Positions 16,943 to 25,252 of a DNA stretch of 64,000 bases are shown piece after piece. Under the pieces are notes generated by a model that was given only the letters and a program-made list of their open reading frames with translations, made no database searches and was not told the origin of the DNA. A program made the translations under genes and the position numbers. This DNA is from JBBSBL01 sp963735885 (GTDB lineage Bacteria; Actinomycetota; Thermoleophilia; Solirubrobacterales; Solirubrobacteraceae), in assembly GCA_963735885.1 (NCBI GenBank), contig CAVTMP010000007.1:124001-188000 (forward strand), given 5' to 3'. The first letter of the stretch is position 1. Each line of letters begins with the position of its first letter.

Positions 16943-19559
16943 TCAGCGGCCCTCGTATCCCGCCACGAGGAGGTCGGTCAGCTCGCGCAGCAGCGGGATG
17001 CGCGGATTCGTGCGCATGCTCGGGTCCATGAACGCCGCGCGGGCGAGATCCGGGAGCGCGGCGTCGAACTCGGCGCGCGGGATGCCGAGCTCGCGCGAGC
17101 GAGCCGGGCATCCCGACCTCGCCGAGCAGCCCGTCGACCGTGGTGAAGAGCCGCTCGCGGCGCGCGGCCTCGTCGCGCCCGCCGTACCCGAGGATCCACG
17201 CCGCCTGCGCGTACTTCTCCGGCGCGACGTAGGCGGCGTAGCCGGGCGCGGGCATGAACTTCGTCGGCAGCGACGCGTTGTAGCGGAGCACGTGCGGGAG
17301 GAAGATCGCGTTCGCGCGGCCGTGGGCGATCCCGAACCGGGCGCCGACCGCGTGGGCGAGCGCGTGGTTGACCCCGACGAACGCGTTCGAGAACGCGAGG
17401 CCGGCGATCGTCGCGGCGTTCGCCATCGACGTCCGCGCGTCGAGGTCGCTCCCGTCGCGGAAGGCGCGCGGCAGCGCCTCGAAGATGAGGTTCATGGCCT
17501 GCATGCAGAAGGCGTCGGTGTAGGGCGAGGCGAAGATCGAGACGGCCGCCTCGAGCGCGTGCGTCAGCGCGTCGATCCCGGTGTCCGCGGTCATCGCCGG
17601 CGGCATGCTCAGCGTGAGCTTCGGCTCGACGACCGCCATGTCGGGGACGAGCGAGTAGTCGACGAGCGTGACCTTGCGGCCGTCCGCCGTGAGCACCGCC
17701 GCGGGTGAGACCTCCGAGCCGGTGCCCGCGGTCGTCGGGACGGCGACGAGGCGGGCCGCGTGCTCGACCTGCGGGTAGCTGGCGACGCGCTTGCGGGCGT
17801 CGAGGAACGGCAGCCCGAGCTCCCGCATGGTCAGCTCCGGGCTCTCGTGGAAGAGCCGGATCGCCTTCGCGGCGTCGAGGACGGATCCGCCGCCGACCGC
17901 GACGATGAGATCGGGGGCGAGCTCCTCGAGCACGCGGACGCCGGCGCGGATCTCGGTCTCGGGGGGCTCGGGCGAGATCCCGGAGAAGACGTGGACCGAG
18001 ACGCCCGGCGCGAGGTGGGCGCGGACCTCGTCGACGACGCCCCGCTGCTCGGTCCCGGGGTCCGTGACGAGCACGGCCTGGCGGGCCTCGACCGCGCGGA
18101 GGTTGTCGAGCGCGCCGGGGTTGAAGTACGTGTCGCTCGGGACGCGGAACCACTGCGGGGGCGCCTGGCGGCGGGAGACCGTCTTCACGTTGAGCAGGTT
18201 GCGGTAGTTGACGTTGTCGGTCGTCGTCGACCCGCCCCACGTGCCGCACCCGAGCGAGAAGGTCGGCGTCATCGAGTTGTAGACGCCGCCGAGCGCGCCG
18301 ACCGCCGTCGGGGCGTTGACGAGGATCCGGCCGGTGCGCACCGCGAGCGAGAAGCGGTGCACGACGTCCTCGTCGCGCGCGTACACGGCCGAGGTGTGGC
18401 CGAGCCCGTCGTGCTCGGTCACCAGCACGGCCGCGTCGATCCCGTGCTCGACCGACGGCGAGCGGACCAGGCCGAGCACCGGCATGAGCTTCTCGGCGAT
18501 CAGGGGATGGCCCGCGAGCGCGTCGAGGTCCGCGGGCAGCGGCGCGAGCAGCACCTTGTCCCGCGCGTCGGCCGGGATCCCGGCCTGCGAGGCGAGGTCG
18601 GCGCACGAGCGTCCGAGCGCGTCGAGCTGCATCGCGCCGTCCGGCGCGAAGGCGACCGCGGCGAGCCGCTCGACCTCGTCGGGGTCGAGCACGCGGGCAC
18701 CCATCCGCTCGAACTCGGCCACGGTCTCGTCGTAGATCGCGTCGTCCACGATGCACGTCTGCTCGGCGGGGCAGATGAGCGAGGCGTCGAAGGTCTTCGA
18801 GACGAGGATGTCGACGACGGCCATCCGCACGTCCGCGGAGCGGTGGAGGTAGACGGGCGCGTTGCCGGAGCCGACGCTGAGGCACGGCTTGCCGGCGGCG
18901 TTGGCGGCGGCGACGGCGCGCGGCCCGCCGGTGGTCCAGATGAAGTCGACGCCCGCGTGGTGGAAGAGGTACTGGGAGATGTCGAGCGTCGGATCGGGGA
19001 TGACCTGCAGCGCGTCGGGCGGGAGCCCGGCGGCCTCGCCCGCGGCCTGGAGGATCTCGATGGCGCGCATCGCGCAGCGCGCGGCCCGGGCGGAGGGGCG
19101 GAACAGCATCGCGTTGCGGGTCTTCGCGCCGACGATCGCCTTGAACAGGGCGGTCGAGGTCGGGTTCGTGATCGGCAGGAGCGCGAGCACGACGCCGATC
19201 GGCTCGGCCACGTACTCGATGCCGCGCTCGCGGTCGGCGTCGATCACCCCGACCGAGGGCTTGTCGCGGAGGTAGTCGTAGAGGAACTCCGTCGCGATGT
19301 AGTTCTTCACCACCTTGTCCTCGAGGACGCCGAAGCCGGTCTCCTCCATGGCCAGCTCGGCGAGCTCGACGGCGTGCTCGAGCCCGGCCACGACCATCGC
19401 CCAGACGATGCGGTCGACCGCCGCCTGGTCGAGGCCCCGGAAGACGTCCGCCGCGGCGCGCGCACGGCCAACGTAGGCGTCCATCCTCCTCGCCTGGTCG
19501 GCGTCGAGGATCGGGGCGCCGTCGCCGGTCGCCGCCGGCGCGGTCGTGGTGCCGGTCAT
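16943..19559 (-). CDS. adhE: Bifunctional acetaldehyde-CoA/alcohol dehydrogenase AdhE, one frameshift
   Basis: An ~872-aa fusion. The N-terminal CoA-acylating aldehyde dehydrogenase has the catalytic Cys in FDASLICPAEQT. The C-terminal iron-dependent alcohol dehydrogenase has GGGSVLDAAKAI, PTTAGTGSEVSP and the metal-binding Asp/His set around VNHALAHAVGARFGIAHGRANA. It converts acetyl-CoA to ethanol, or the reverse, with NADH. One extra base near 17097 breaks the frame; correcting it gives the natural end LLRELTDLLVAGYEGR. Start ATG 19559 has a strong Shine-Dalgarno site (GGGAGGAAG). AdhE is mostly a fermentative enzyme, so it agrees with the nearby bd oxidase in suggesting low-oxygen life. 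Confidence 0.94.
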
Positions 19560-19828
19560 GCGCTCTTCCTCCCGTGGGGCGCTCGCGGGCGCCGAGCATG
19601 GCGTGTCCGCCCGGTGCGGGCATCCGTGGGAAGGGCCGGTCCGGGCCGGGTAGTCCGTGCGGACGGGGCGAGGCGCGGCGGCGGGTCGGAGCCGGCTCCG
19701 GCCCGATCGGCGCCGCGCGTCGCGCGTACCGACCGCGTCACCCGACCGACCGTCCCCACGCGCCCTCCCTTCGCCTGGCTCTCGCCGAGCGACGAACCTA
19801 CCGCCGCGCGCGGCCGCGCGCCACCCGT

Positions 19829-19834
19829 CAGGAT
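19829..19834 (+). promoter_or_regulatory. -10-like hexamer CAGGAT before pdxH (leaderless type)
   Basis: CAGGAT ends 7 nt before the GTG start at 19842, with no Shine-Dalgarno site between. It lies in the 282-bp gap shared with the divergent adhE gene, where nothing else was recognised. Confidence 0.35.
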
Positions 19835-19841
19835 CCCGCCC

Positions 19842-20444
19842 GTGCCCCGCCTCGACCACGACGACCTCCCGGCGGACCCGCTCGAGCTGCTCCGCGCCTG
19901 GCTCGCCGAGGCGACGGCCACCGGGATGGTCAACCCGGCGGCGATGACGCTCGCCACGGCCGCCGGCGACGGCGCCCCGAGCGCGCGGACCGTCCTGCTG
20001 CGCGGGCTCGACGCCGGCGGGATCGTCTTCTACACGAACCGGGGCAGCCGCAAGGGCCGCGACCTCGCGGCGAACCCCCGGGCCTGCGCGGTCCTCCACT
20101 GGCGCGAGCTCGACCGCCAGGTGATCGTCACCGGCGCGGTCGAGCCGGTGGACGACGCGGAGTCGGACGCGTACTTCGCCGGCCGGCCGCGCGGGCACCG
20201 GATCGCGGCCTGGGCGTCGGATCAGGGCGCGGCGCTCCCGGACCGGGCGTCGCTCGAGGCCGCCTTCGCGGCGGCCGAGGCGCGCTTCCCGGGCGACGCG
20301 GTGCCGCGGCCGCCGCACTGGGGCGGCTACCGGATCGGGCTCGGCGCCGTCGAGTTCTGGCAGTCCGGCGACGACCGCCTCCACGACCGGTTCGTCTACG
20401 CGCGCGAGGGCGGCGGGTGGACGGTGACGCGCCTCGCGCCGTGA
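19842..20444 (+). CDS. pdxH: Pyridoxamine 5'-phosphate oxidase
   Basis: A 200-aa FMN enzyme that makes pyridoxal 5'-phosphate from the pyridoxine or pyridoxamine phosphate. Typical segments are PAAMTLATAAGDGAPSARTV, the FMN-binding VFYTNRGSRKGRDLAANP, LHWRELDRQVIVTG, and at the C-terminus WGGYRIGLGAVEFWQ and LHDRFVYAREG. Length is normal. GTG 19842 is the natural start because the family-like N-terminus begins there. mmgE/prpD-like gene follows 49 bp downstream. The frame is intact. Confidence 0.93.
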   Translation: MPRLDHDDLPADPLELLRAWLAEATATGMVNPAAMTLATAAGDGAPSARTVLLRGLDAGGIVFYTNRGSRKGRDLAANPRACAVLHWRELDRQVIVTGAVEPVDDAESDAYFAGRPRGHRIAAWASDQGAALPDRASLEAAFAAAEARFPGDAVPRPPHWGGYRIGLGAVEFWQSGDDRLHDRFVYAREGGGWTVTRLAP

Positions 20445-20493
20445 GCGGGGCGCGACCGCGGAGGCCGACTCGCGCTCCCCGAGGCGGGAGGCG

Positions 20494-21873
20494 GTGAGCG
20501 TCCCGCTCGCGTCGCGGCTCGCGGCGTTCGCCGTGACCGCCGCGCCGCCGGCCGAGGTCCGGGCCGACGCCGCGCGCCGGGTCCTCGACACGCTCGGCTG
20601 CGCGCTCGCCGCCCACGCGCTCGGGGAGGGGTCCGCGGCGTCGGGTGTCGCGGCGGCCGCGGGCGGGGCGGGCGAGGCGACGCTGATCGGCGAGCGCGCT
20701 GCGGTGCCCGCCGCGCAGGCGGCGCTCGGCAACGGCGCGCTCGCCCACGCGCTGGACTTCGACGACACCCACGAGGCGTCGGTCTGCCACGTCAGCGCGG
20801 TCGTCGTGCCCGCGGCGCTCGCCGTCGCCGAGGCGCGCCGGGCCGGCGGCGCCGCGCTGCTCGACGCGGTCGCGACCGGGAGCGAGGTGACGGCCCGGGT
20901 CGGCCTCGCCGCGCCGGGCGCCTTCCACCGTCGCGGCTTCCACCCCACCGGCGTGTGCGGGGCGCTCGGCGCCGCCGCCGCGGCGGCCCGGCTGCTCGGG
21001 CTGCACGCCGAGCGCGCCGGCGCGGCGCTCGGGATCGCCTCGAGCTTCGGGTCGGGCCACTTCGCCTACCTCGAGGACGGCTCGGCGACGAAGCCGCTCC
21101 ACGCGGCGTGGGCGGCGCACGGCGGCGTGCTCGCCGCGCAGCTCGCCGCGGCCGGGGCGGACGGCCCGGCGCGTGCGCTCGAGGGCCGCTTCGGGCTCTA
21201 CGCCACCCACGTCGACGAGCCGCCGGACCTCGACGCCGCCGCCGACGGCCTCGGGGCGCGCTGGGAGTCCGTGCGCTCGGTCGTCAAGCCCTACCCCGTC
21301 TGCCACTACTCCCACGCGGCACTCGACGCGGTCGCCGCGGCCGCGGGATCGCTGCCGGTGGACGCCGGGTCGGTCGAGGCGCTCACCGTCCGCGTCTCGG
21401 CCGAGGGCGCCGCGCTCGTGCTCGAGCCGCCCGCGGCCAAGCGCCGCCCGCGGACGCCCTACGACGCGCGGTTCAGCCTCCCCTACGGCGTCGCGGCGCT
21501 GCTCGTCCGCGGGCGACTCGGCCTCGCCGACTTCACGCCCGAGGCGATCGCGGACGAGCGCGTCCTCGCCCTCGCCGGCCGCGTGCGCGGCGAGCCGTGG
21601 GCACCGGGCGCCGCACCGTCGCCGTTCGGCGGGGCGGCCGAGCTGCGTCTGGCCGGCGACGCCGCGCCCCGGCGCGCCCAGATCGCCGACGCCCGCGGCG
21701 GCCCGGACCACCCCCTCGGGGACGCGGCGCTGCGCGAGAAGTTCACGGCGACGGCCGGGCTCGCCCTCGCCCCGGCCCGCGCGGACCGCCTGGCCGACGC
21801 GATCCTCGCGCTGGCGGACGGCGGCCCGCTGACGGCGGTGACCGACGCGCTCCGCGCAGCCGGGTCCGACTAG
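20494..21873 (+). CDS. MmgE/PrpD family protein
   Basis: A 459-aa protein of the MmgE/PrpD family (2-methylcitrate dehydratase and relatives such as cis-aconitate decarboxylase). Family marks are ALDFDDTHEASVCHVSAVVVPAAL, GFHPTGVCGALGAAAAAARLLGL, SGHFAYLEDGSATKPLHAAWAAHGG and VKPYPVCHYSH. No prpB or prpC gene is near, so a role in the methylcitrate cycle is not supported and the substrate stays open. The start is GTG 20494, after a GGGAGG ribosome site. The frame is intact. Confidence 0.88.
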   Translation: MSVPLASRLAAFAVTAAPPAEVRADAARRVLDTLGCALAAHALGEGSAASGVAAAAGGAGEATLIGERAAVPAAQAALGNGALAHALDFDDTHEASVCHVSAVVVPAALAVAEARRAGGAALLDAVATGSEVTARVGLAAPGAFHRRGFHPTGVCGALGAAAAAARLLGLHAERAGAALGIASSFGSGHFAYLEDGSATKPLHAAWAAHGGVLAAQLAAAGADGPARALEGRFGLYATHVDEPPDLDAAADGLGARWESVRSVVKPYPVCHYSHAALDAVAAAAGSLPVDAGSVEALTVRVSAEGAALVLEPPAAKRRPRTPYDARFSLPYGVAALLVRGRLGLADFTPEAIADERVLALAGRVRGEPWAPGAAPSPFGGAAELRLAGDAAPRRAQIADARGGPDHPLGDAALREKFTATAGLALAPARADRLADAILALADGGPLTAVTDALRAAGSD

Positions 21874-21912
21874 CGGGTCGCCTGCGCGGCCGCGAGCGGC
21901 GGGGTCGTGGAA

Positions 21913-23161
21913 TCAACCGCCCAGCGCGGCGAGGCGGGCCGCGAGGAAGTCCCGCTCCTGGGCCTGGGTGGCGAGCGTCAGGGCCCGGCGGTAGGCCGCG
22001 ACGGCCTCCTCGTCGCGTCCGAGCCGGGCGAGCAGGTCGGCGCGGGCGGCGTGGAGCAGGTGGTAGCGGTCGAGCGCGGCGGCGGGGCCGGCGTCGATGA
22101 GCTCGAGCCCCGCCGACGGCCCGTCGGCCTCCGCGACCGCCACCGCCCGGTTCAGCGCGACGACCGGCGAGGGGTCGAACGTGGCGAGCGTCGTGTAGAG
22201 CGCGGCGATGCGCGCCCAGTCGGTGTCGCCCGCCTCGGCCGGCCGCGCGTGCTCCGCCGCGATGGCCGCCTGGAGCTGGTAGACGCCGGGCGCGCCGTGG
22301 CGCAGCGCAGCGGCCAGCGCGCCGAGCCCCTCGGCGATCTCCGCGCGATCCCACCGGGCGCGGTCCTGGTCGGCGAGCAGGACGAGCGCGCCGTCCGACC
22401 CGGTGCGCGCGTCGCGCCGCGCGTCGACGCAGGAGCATGAGCGCGAGCAGGCCGAGCGCCTCCGGCTCGTCGGGCATGAGCTCGCAGAGCAGCCGCGCGA
22501 GGCGGATCGCCTCGGCGCACAGGTCGCGCCGCACGAGCGCGTCGCCGGCGGTCGCGAGGTAGCCCTCGTTGAAGACGAGGTAGAGCGCGGCGAGCACGGA
22601 GCGCAACCGCTCGGGCAGGCGCGCGTCGTCGGGCACCTCGTAGCGGATGCCGGCGTCGCGGATCTTGCGCTTCGCGCGGACCAGGCGCTGGGCCATCGTC
22701 GGCTCGGGGACGAGGAAGGCGCGCGCGATCTCGGGCGTGGCGAGCCCGCCGAGCGTGCGCAGCGTCAGGGCCACGCGCGCCTCGGGGGCGAGCGCCGGGT
22801 GGCAGCACGTGAAGATGAGCCGCAGGCGGTCGTCGGGGATCACGGTCTCCTCGTCGCGGTCGGGATCGTCCTCGGCGCCCTGGCGTCCGAGCGCCTCGAG
22901 GTCGGCCAGCGCGGCGGTGCGGTCGGCCAGGCGCCGCTCGCGCCGCAGCCGGTCGATGGCCTTGTTGCGCGCCGCCCGGGTGATCCACGCGCCCGGGTTG
23001 TCCGGGATCCCGTCGCGCGGCCAGCGCTCGAGGGCGACGAGGAACGCGTCCTGGACGGCCTCCTCGGCCAGGTCGAAGTTCCCGCCGAGCACCCGGATGA
23101 GGGTGGCGACCGCGCGTCCCGACTCCTGCCGGAACGCGCGGTCGACGATCTCCCTGGAGAC
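21913..23161 (-). CDS. ECF RNA polymerase sigma factor of the DGPF/YCII-linked type (ECF42-like, DUF6596), one frameshift
   Basis: Region 2 (NFDLAEEAVQDAFLVALERWP... AWITRAARNKAIDRLRRERR) and region 4 (LGGLATPEIARAFLVPEPTMAQRLVRAKRKI) are clear. A long C-terminal helical extension (TPR-like, FDPSPVVALNRAVAVAE) replaces an anti-sigma interaction, as in sigma factors paired with DGPF proteins. An extra base near 22429 breaks the extension. The start is unclear: the family N-terminus VSREIVDRAF falls on a GTC codon 2 bp after the YCII stop, and no ATG, GTG or TTG fits nearby, so a further error at the start is likely. Downstream partner of the YCII gene in one unit. Confidence 0.85.
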
Positions 23162-23163
23162 CG

Positions 23164-23565
23164 CTACGCCCCCTCGGCGGCGCCCGCCTCGGCCGGGCGG
23201 CCGTCCGGCATCCCCCCCTCGTAGACCATGATCGGGCGCACCTCGACCGAGCCGGCGTGCGCGCCCGGGATGCGGCTCGCCCACTCGATCGCCGCGTCGA
23301 GGTCCGGCACGTCGAGGAGGTAGTAGCCGCCGAGCTGCTCCTTCGTCTCGGCGAACGGGCCGTCGGTGACCAGGCGCTCGCCGTCGCGAACCCGCACCGT
23401 GGTGGCCGTCGCCGTGGGCTGCAGCCCCTCGCCGCCGAGGTGGACGCCCGCCTCGGTCGCGGCCTGCCCGAAGGCACCGTAGGCCTCGAGCATCCGCCGG
23501 AAGTCCTCGGGCGTGGCGTCGGTGGACGCGGACTCGTCGCCGTAGATCGTGAACAGGTACTTCAT
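23164..23565 (-). CDS. YCII-related (DGPF) protein
   Basis: A 133-aa protein with the YCII/DGPF pattern: MKYLFTIYGDE start, TDGPFAETKEQLGGYYLLD and a final PIMVYEGG strand. These proteins are commonly encoded next to ECF sigma factors with C-terminal extensions and may act in signalling; the reaction is unknown. It starts with ATG 23565 preceded by AGGTGA-like bases and lies directly upstream of the sigma gene, in the same direction. Confidence 0.92.
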   Translation of the reverse strand: MKYLFTIYGDESASTDATPEDFRRMLEAYGAFGQAATEAGVHLGGEGLQPTATATTVRVRDGERLVTDGPFAETKEQLGGYYLLDVPDLDAAIEWASRIPGAHAGSVEVRPIMVYEGGMPDGRPAEAGAAEGA

Positions 23566-23714
23566 GAGGTGACCCTCCCGCTCGGGCGGCGCCGTTCGCC
23601 GCCATCGCCATGACGACGAACGGGATGCGCCGGAATCGACAGTCGTGCGCCGGATCCTCTCACCTGGCGCACGGACGCTCGCAGCCGGCGGCGCCGAGCG
23701 GTGACGGTTCCCGC

Positions 23715-23744
23715 TTGACCCGCGCCCGGCGCGGTTGCGAGGAT
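23715..23744 (+). promoter_or_regulatory. Candidate promoter (TTGACC - 18 bp - GAGGAT) for the MauE cassette
   Basis: TTGACC at 23715-23720 and GAGGAT at 23739-23744 are separated by 18 bp. They lie 48 bp before the ATG at 23793, which has its own ribosome site (AGGAGGG). The region is the divergent gap shared with the YCII/sigma unit. Confidence 0.4.
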
Positions 23745-23792
23745 CGGTCCGCGCCCCGGTCCCGGGGCCGTCACCCAGGAGGGCCGCGAGAC

Positions 23793-24680
23793 ATGGAGTT
23801 GCGCACGGTCGCCGACCTCGCCCTGGGCGGGACGCTCGTCGCCGCCGCGGCGCTGAAGGTCGCGGCGCCCCACGCGAGCGCGGCGGGCCTCGCGACCTTC
23901 GGGCTGCGCAACGCCGCCGCGCGCCGCGCCGCCTGGGCGCTGCTCGTGCTCGCCGAGGCGAGCCTCGGCGTGCTCGTCGCGCTCGGCTCCGGCGCGGCCG
24001 CGATCGCCGCCGCGGCGCTGCTGCTCGCCTTCGCCGCCGCCCTCGCGCTCGCCCTGCGCCGCGGCCTGGCGGGCGCCCCGTGCGGCTGCCTCGGCGCCCG
24101 CTCGCGCGTGAGCCGCGCCGCGGTGGCGCGCAATCTCGTCCTCGCCGCCGGGCTCGCCGCCCTCCCGCTCGTGCCGGACACGCGCCCGAGCGCCGCGGCG
24201 TGGCTCGCCGCCGGGCTCGCCCTCGCCCTGCTCGGCGTCCTCGCGCTCGGCGTGGCGGTGGTCGCGCTCGCCCGCGAGGTCGGCGACCTGCGCCTGCGCG
24301 CCGCGCCGGGGCCGGCGCTGGAGATCCCCGAGGAGGGCCCGGAGATCGGCGCGCGGACCGCGCTCGTCGACCGGCTCGCCGCGGCGGCCCCCGCGCGCCT
24401 CGGGCTGGCGGTCTTCACCTCCGAGGGCTGCCGGATGTGCCGCGCGCTCGAGCCGGCCGTCTCCGCGCTCGCCCGCGACCCGCTCGTCGCGCTCGCGGTG
24501 TTCGACGAGGTCCGCGACGCGGGCGCGTGGGCCGCGCTCGACGTCCCCGGGAGCCCCTACGCCGTGGCGCTCGCCCTCGACGGCACCGTCCTCGCCAAGG
24601 GGACGTTCAACGACCTCGGCCAGCTCGAGGGCATCCTCGCCACGGCCGAGCGGCGCGAGCGCGAGGCCGTCGGTGTCTGA
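23793..24680 (+). CDS. MauE/DoxX-like membrane protein with C-terminal thioredoxin-like domain
   Basis: A 295-aa fusion. Residues 1-165 hold about five hydrophobic helices with the pair CGC (GAPCGCLGARS) in a loop, as in MauE-type redox membrane proteins. After a short linker, residues ~190-290 look thioredoxin-like with FTSEGCRMCRALEPAV (a CxxC motif, CRMC) and GSPYAVALALDGTVLAKGTF. In methylamine utilisation, MauE and MauD together help fold the disulfide-rich light chain; here both roles may be in one protein. The next gene overlaps by 8 bp and encodes a Cys-rich exported protein, the probable client. The client link is inference. Confidence 0.75.
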   Translation: MELRTVADLALGGTLVAAAALKVAAPHASAAGLATFGLRNAAARRAAWALLVLAEASLGVLVALGSGAAAIAAAALLLAFAAALALALRRGLAGAPCGCLGARSRVSRAAVARNLVLAAGLAALPLVPDTRPSAAAWLAAGLALALLGVLALGVAVVALAREVGDLRLRAAPGPALEIPEEGPEIGARTALVDRLAAAAPARLGLAVFTSEGCRMCRALEPAVSALARDPLVALAVFDEVRDAGAWAALDVPGSPYAVALALDGTVLAKGTFNDLGQLEGILATAERREREAVGV

Positions 24681-25252
24681 CCTCGGCGCCACGCTCGGCG
24701 ACGCGGTCGAGCGCTCCACGTCGCGGCGCGGGTTCCTCGCCCGCGTCGGCGGGGCGCTGCTCGCCGCGGTCGGCGGCACGACCCTGCTCGAGGCGGCGCA
24801 GCCGGACGGCGCCGAGGCCTACCACTTCTGCGGCCACACCTACACGACCGGCTCGTGCCCGCACCCGACCGGGCCTGCCCCGCGTCGACGCCCACGGGTT
24901 TCCGCTGCGCGCGCGCGACGGGCGGCGGGTCGACGACCTCGGCCGCCTCGTCGACCGCCGCGGACGGCCGATCGCCGAGGGCGGCCGGCTCCTGCGCGAC
25001 CCCGACGGCCGGCCGCTCGCGCCGGCCCGCCGCAGCCGCATCTGCCTCGACGGCGTCCCCCGCCGCTACGGCGTCCGCACCTGGCGCGACGGCTCGTGGT
25101 ACCGCTGCTGCGGCGGCCACGTGCGGCGCCTGATGGACTGCTGCAGCTACGCGCCGCGGCGGATCAACGGCGACGCCGGGCTCACCGGCTACTGCTACGG
25201 CGGGCGCACCGTGTTCTGCGTCCACTACTACGACACGAAGGTGTCGTGTTGA
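24673..25252 (+). CDS. Tat-exported Cys-rich protein, methylamine-dehydrogenase-light-chain-like; one frameshift
   Basis: The N-terminus has a twin-arginine signal (SRRGFLARVGG, then a hydrophobic stretch). The mature part has about ten Cys: FCGHTY, GSCPHP, ICLDG, WYRCCGG, MDCCSY, GYCYGG, VFCVHYY and a final VSC. The spacing and the CYGGRTVFCVHYYD end resemble the methylamine dehydrogenase light chain, but the second cofactor Trp seems replaced by Tyr in GYCYG. Between residues ~75 and 120 runs a series of DGR/GRP turns. An extra C near 24874 breaks the frame. It sits between a MauE-like and a CcdA-like gene with overlapping ends. Resemblance to the light chain is by eye and should be read as tentative. 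Confidence 0.6.

Noticed and set aside
16761..20948. Open frame of over 1,300 codons on the minus strand spanning adhE, the gap and part of the next genes
   Set aside because: Only the adhE portion has family motifs; the rest is antisense to pdxH and mmgE/prpD. Long chance frames are normal at this GC content.
20494..21873. Calling the MmgE/PrpD protein a 2-methylcitrate dehydratase (prpD)
   Set aside because: No prpB or prpC gene lies nearby, and the family has several other activities.
24673..25252. True methylamine dehydrogenase light chain with tryptophan tryptophylquinone
   Set aside because: The residue at the second cofactor position appears to be Tyr, no heavy-chain or amicyanin gene is present, and the Cys pattern is only partly alike.
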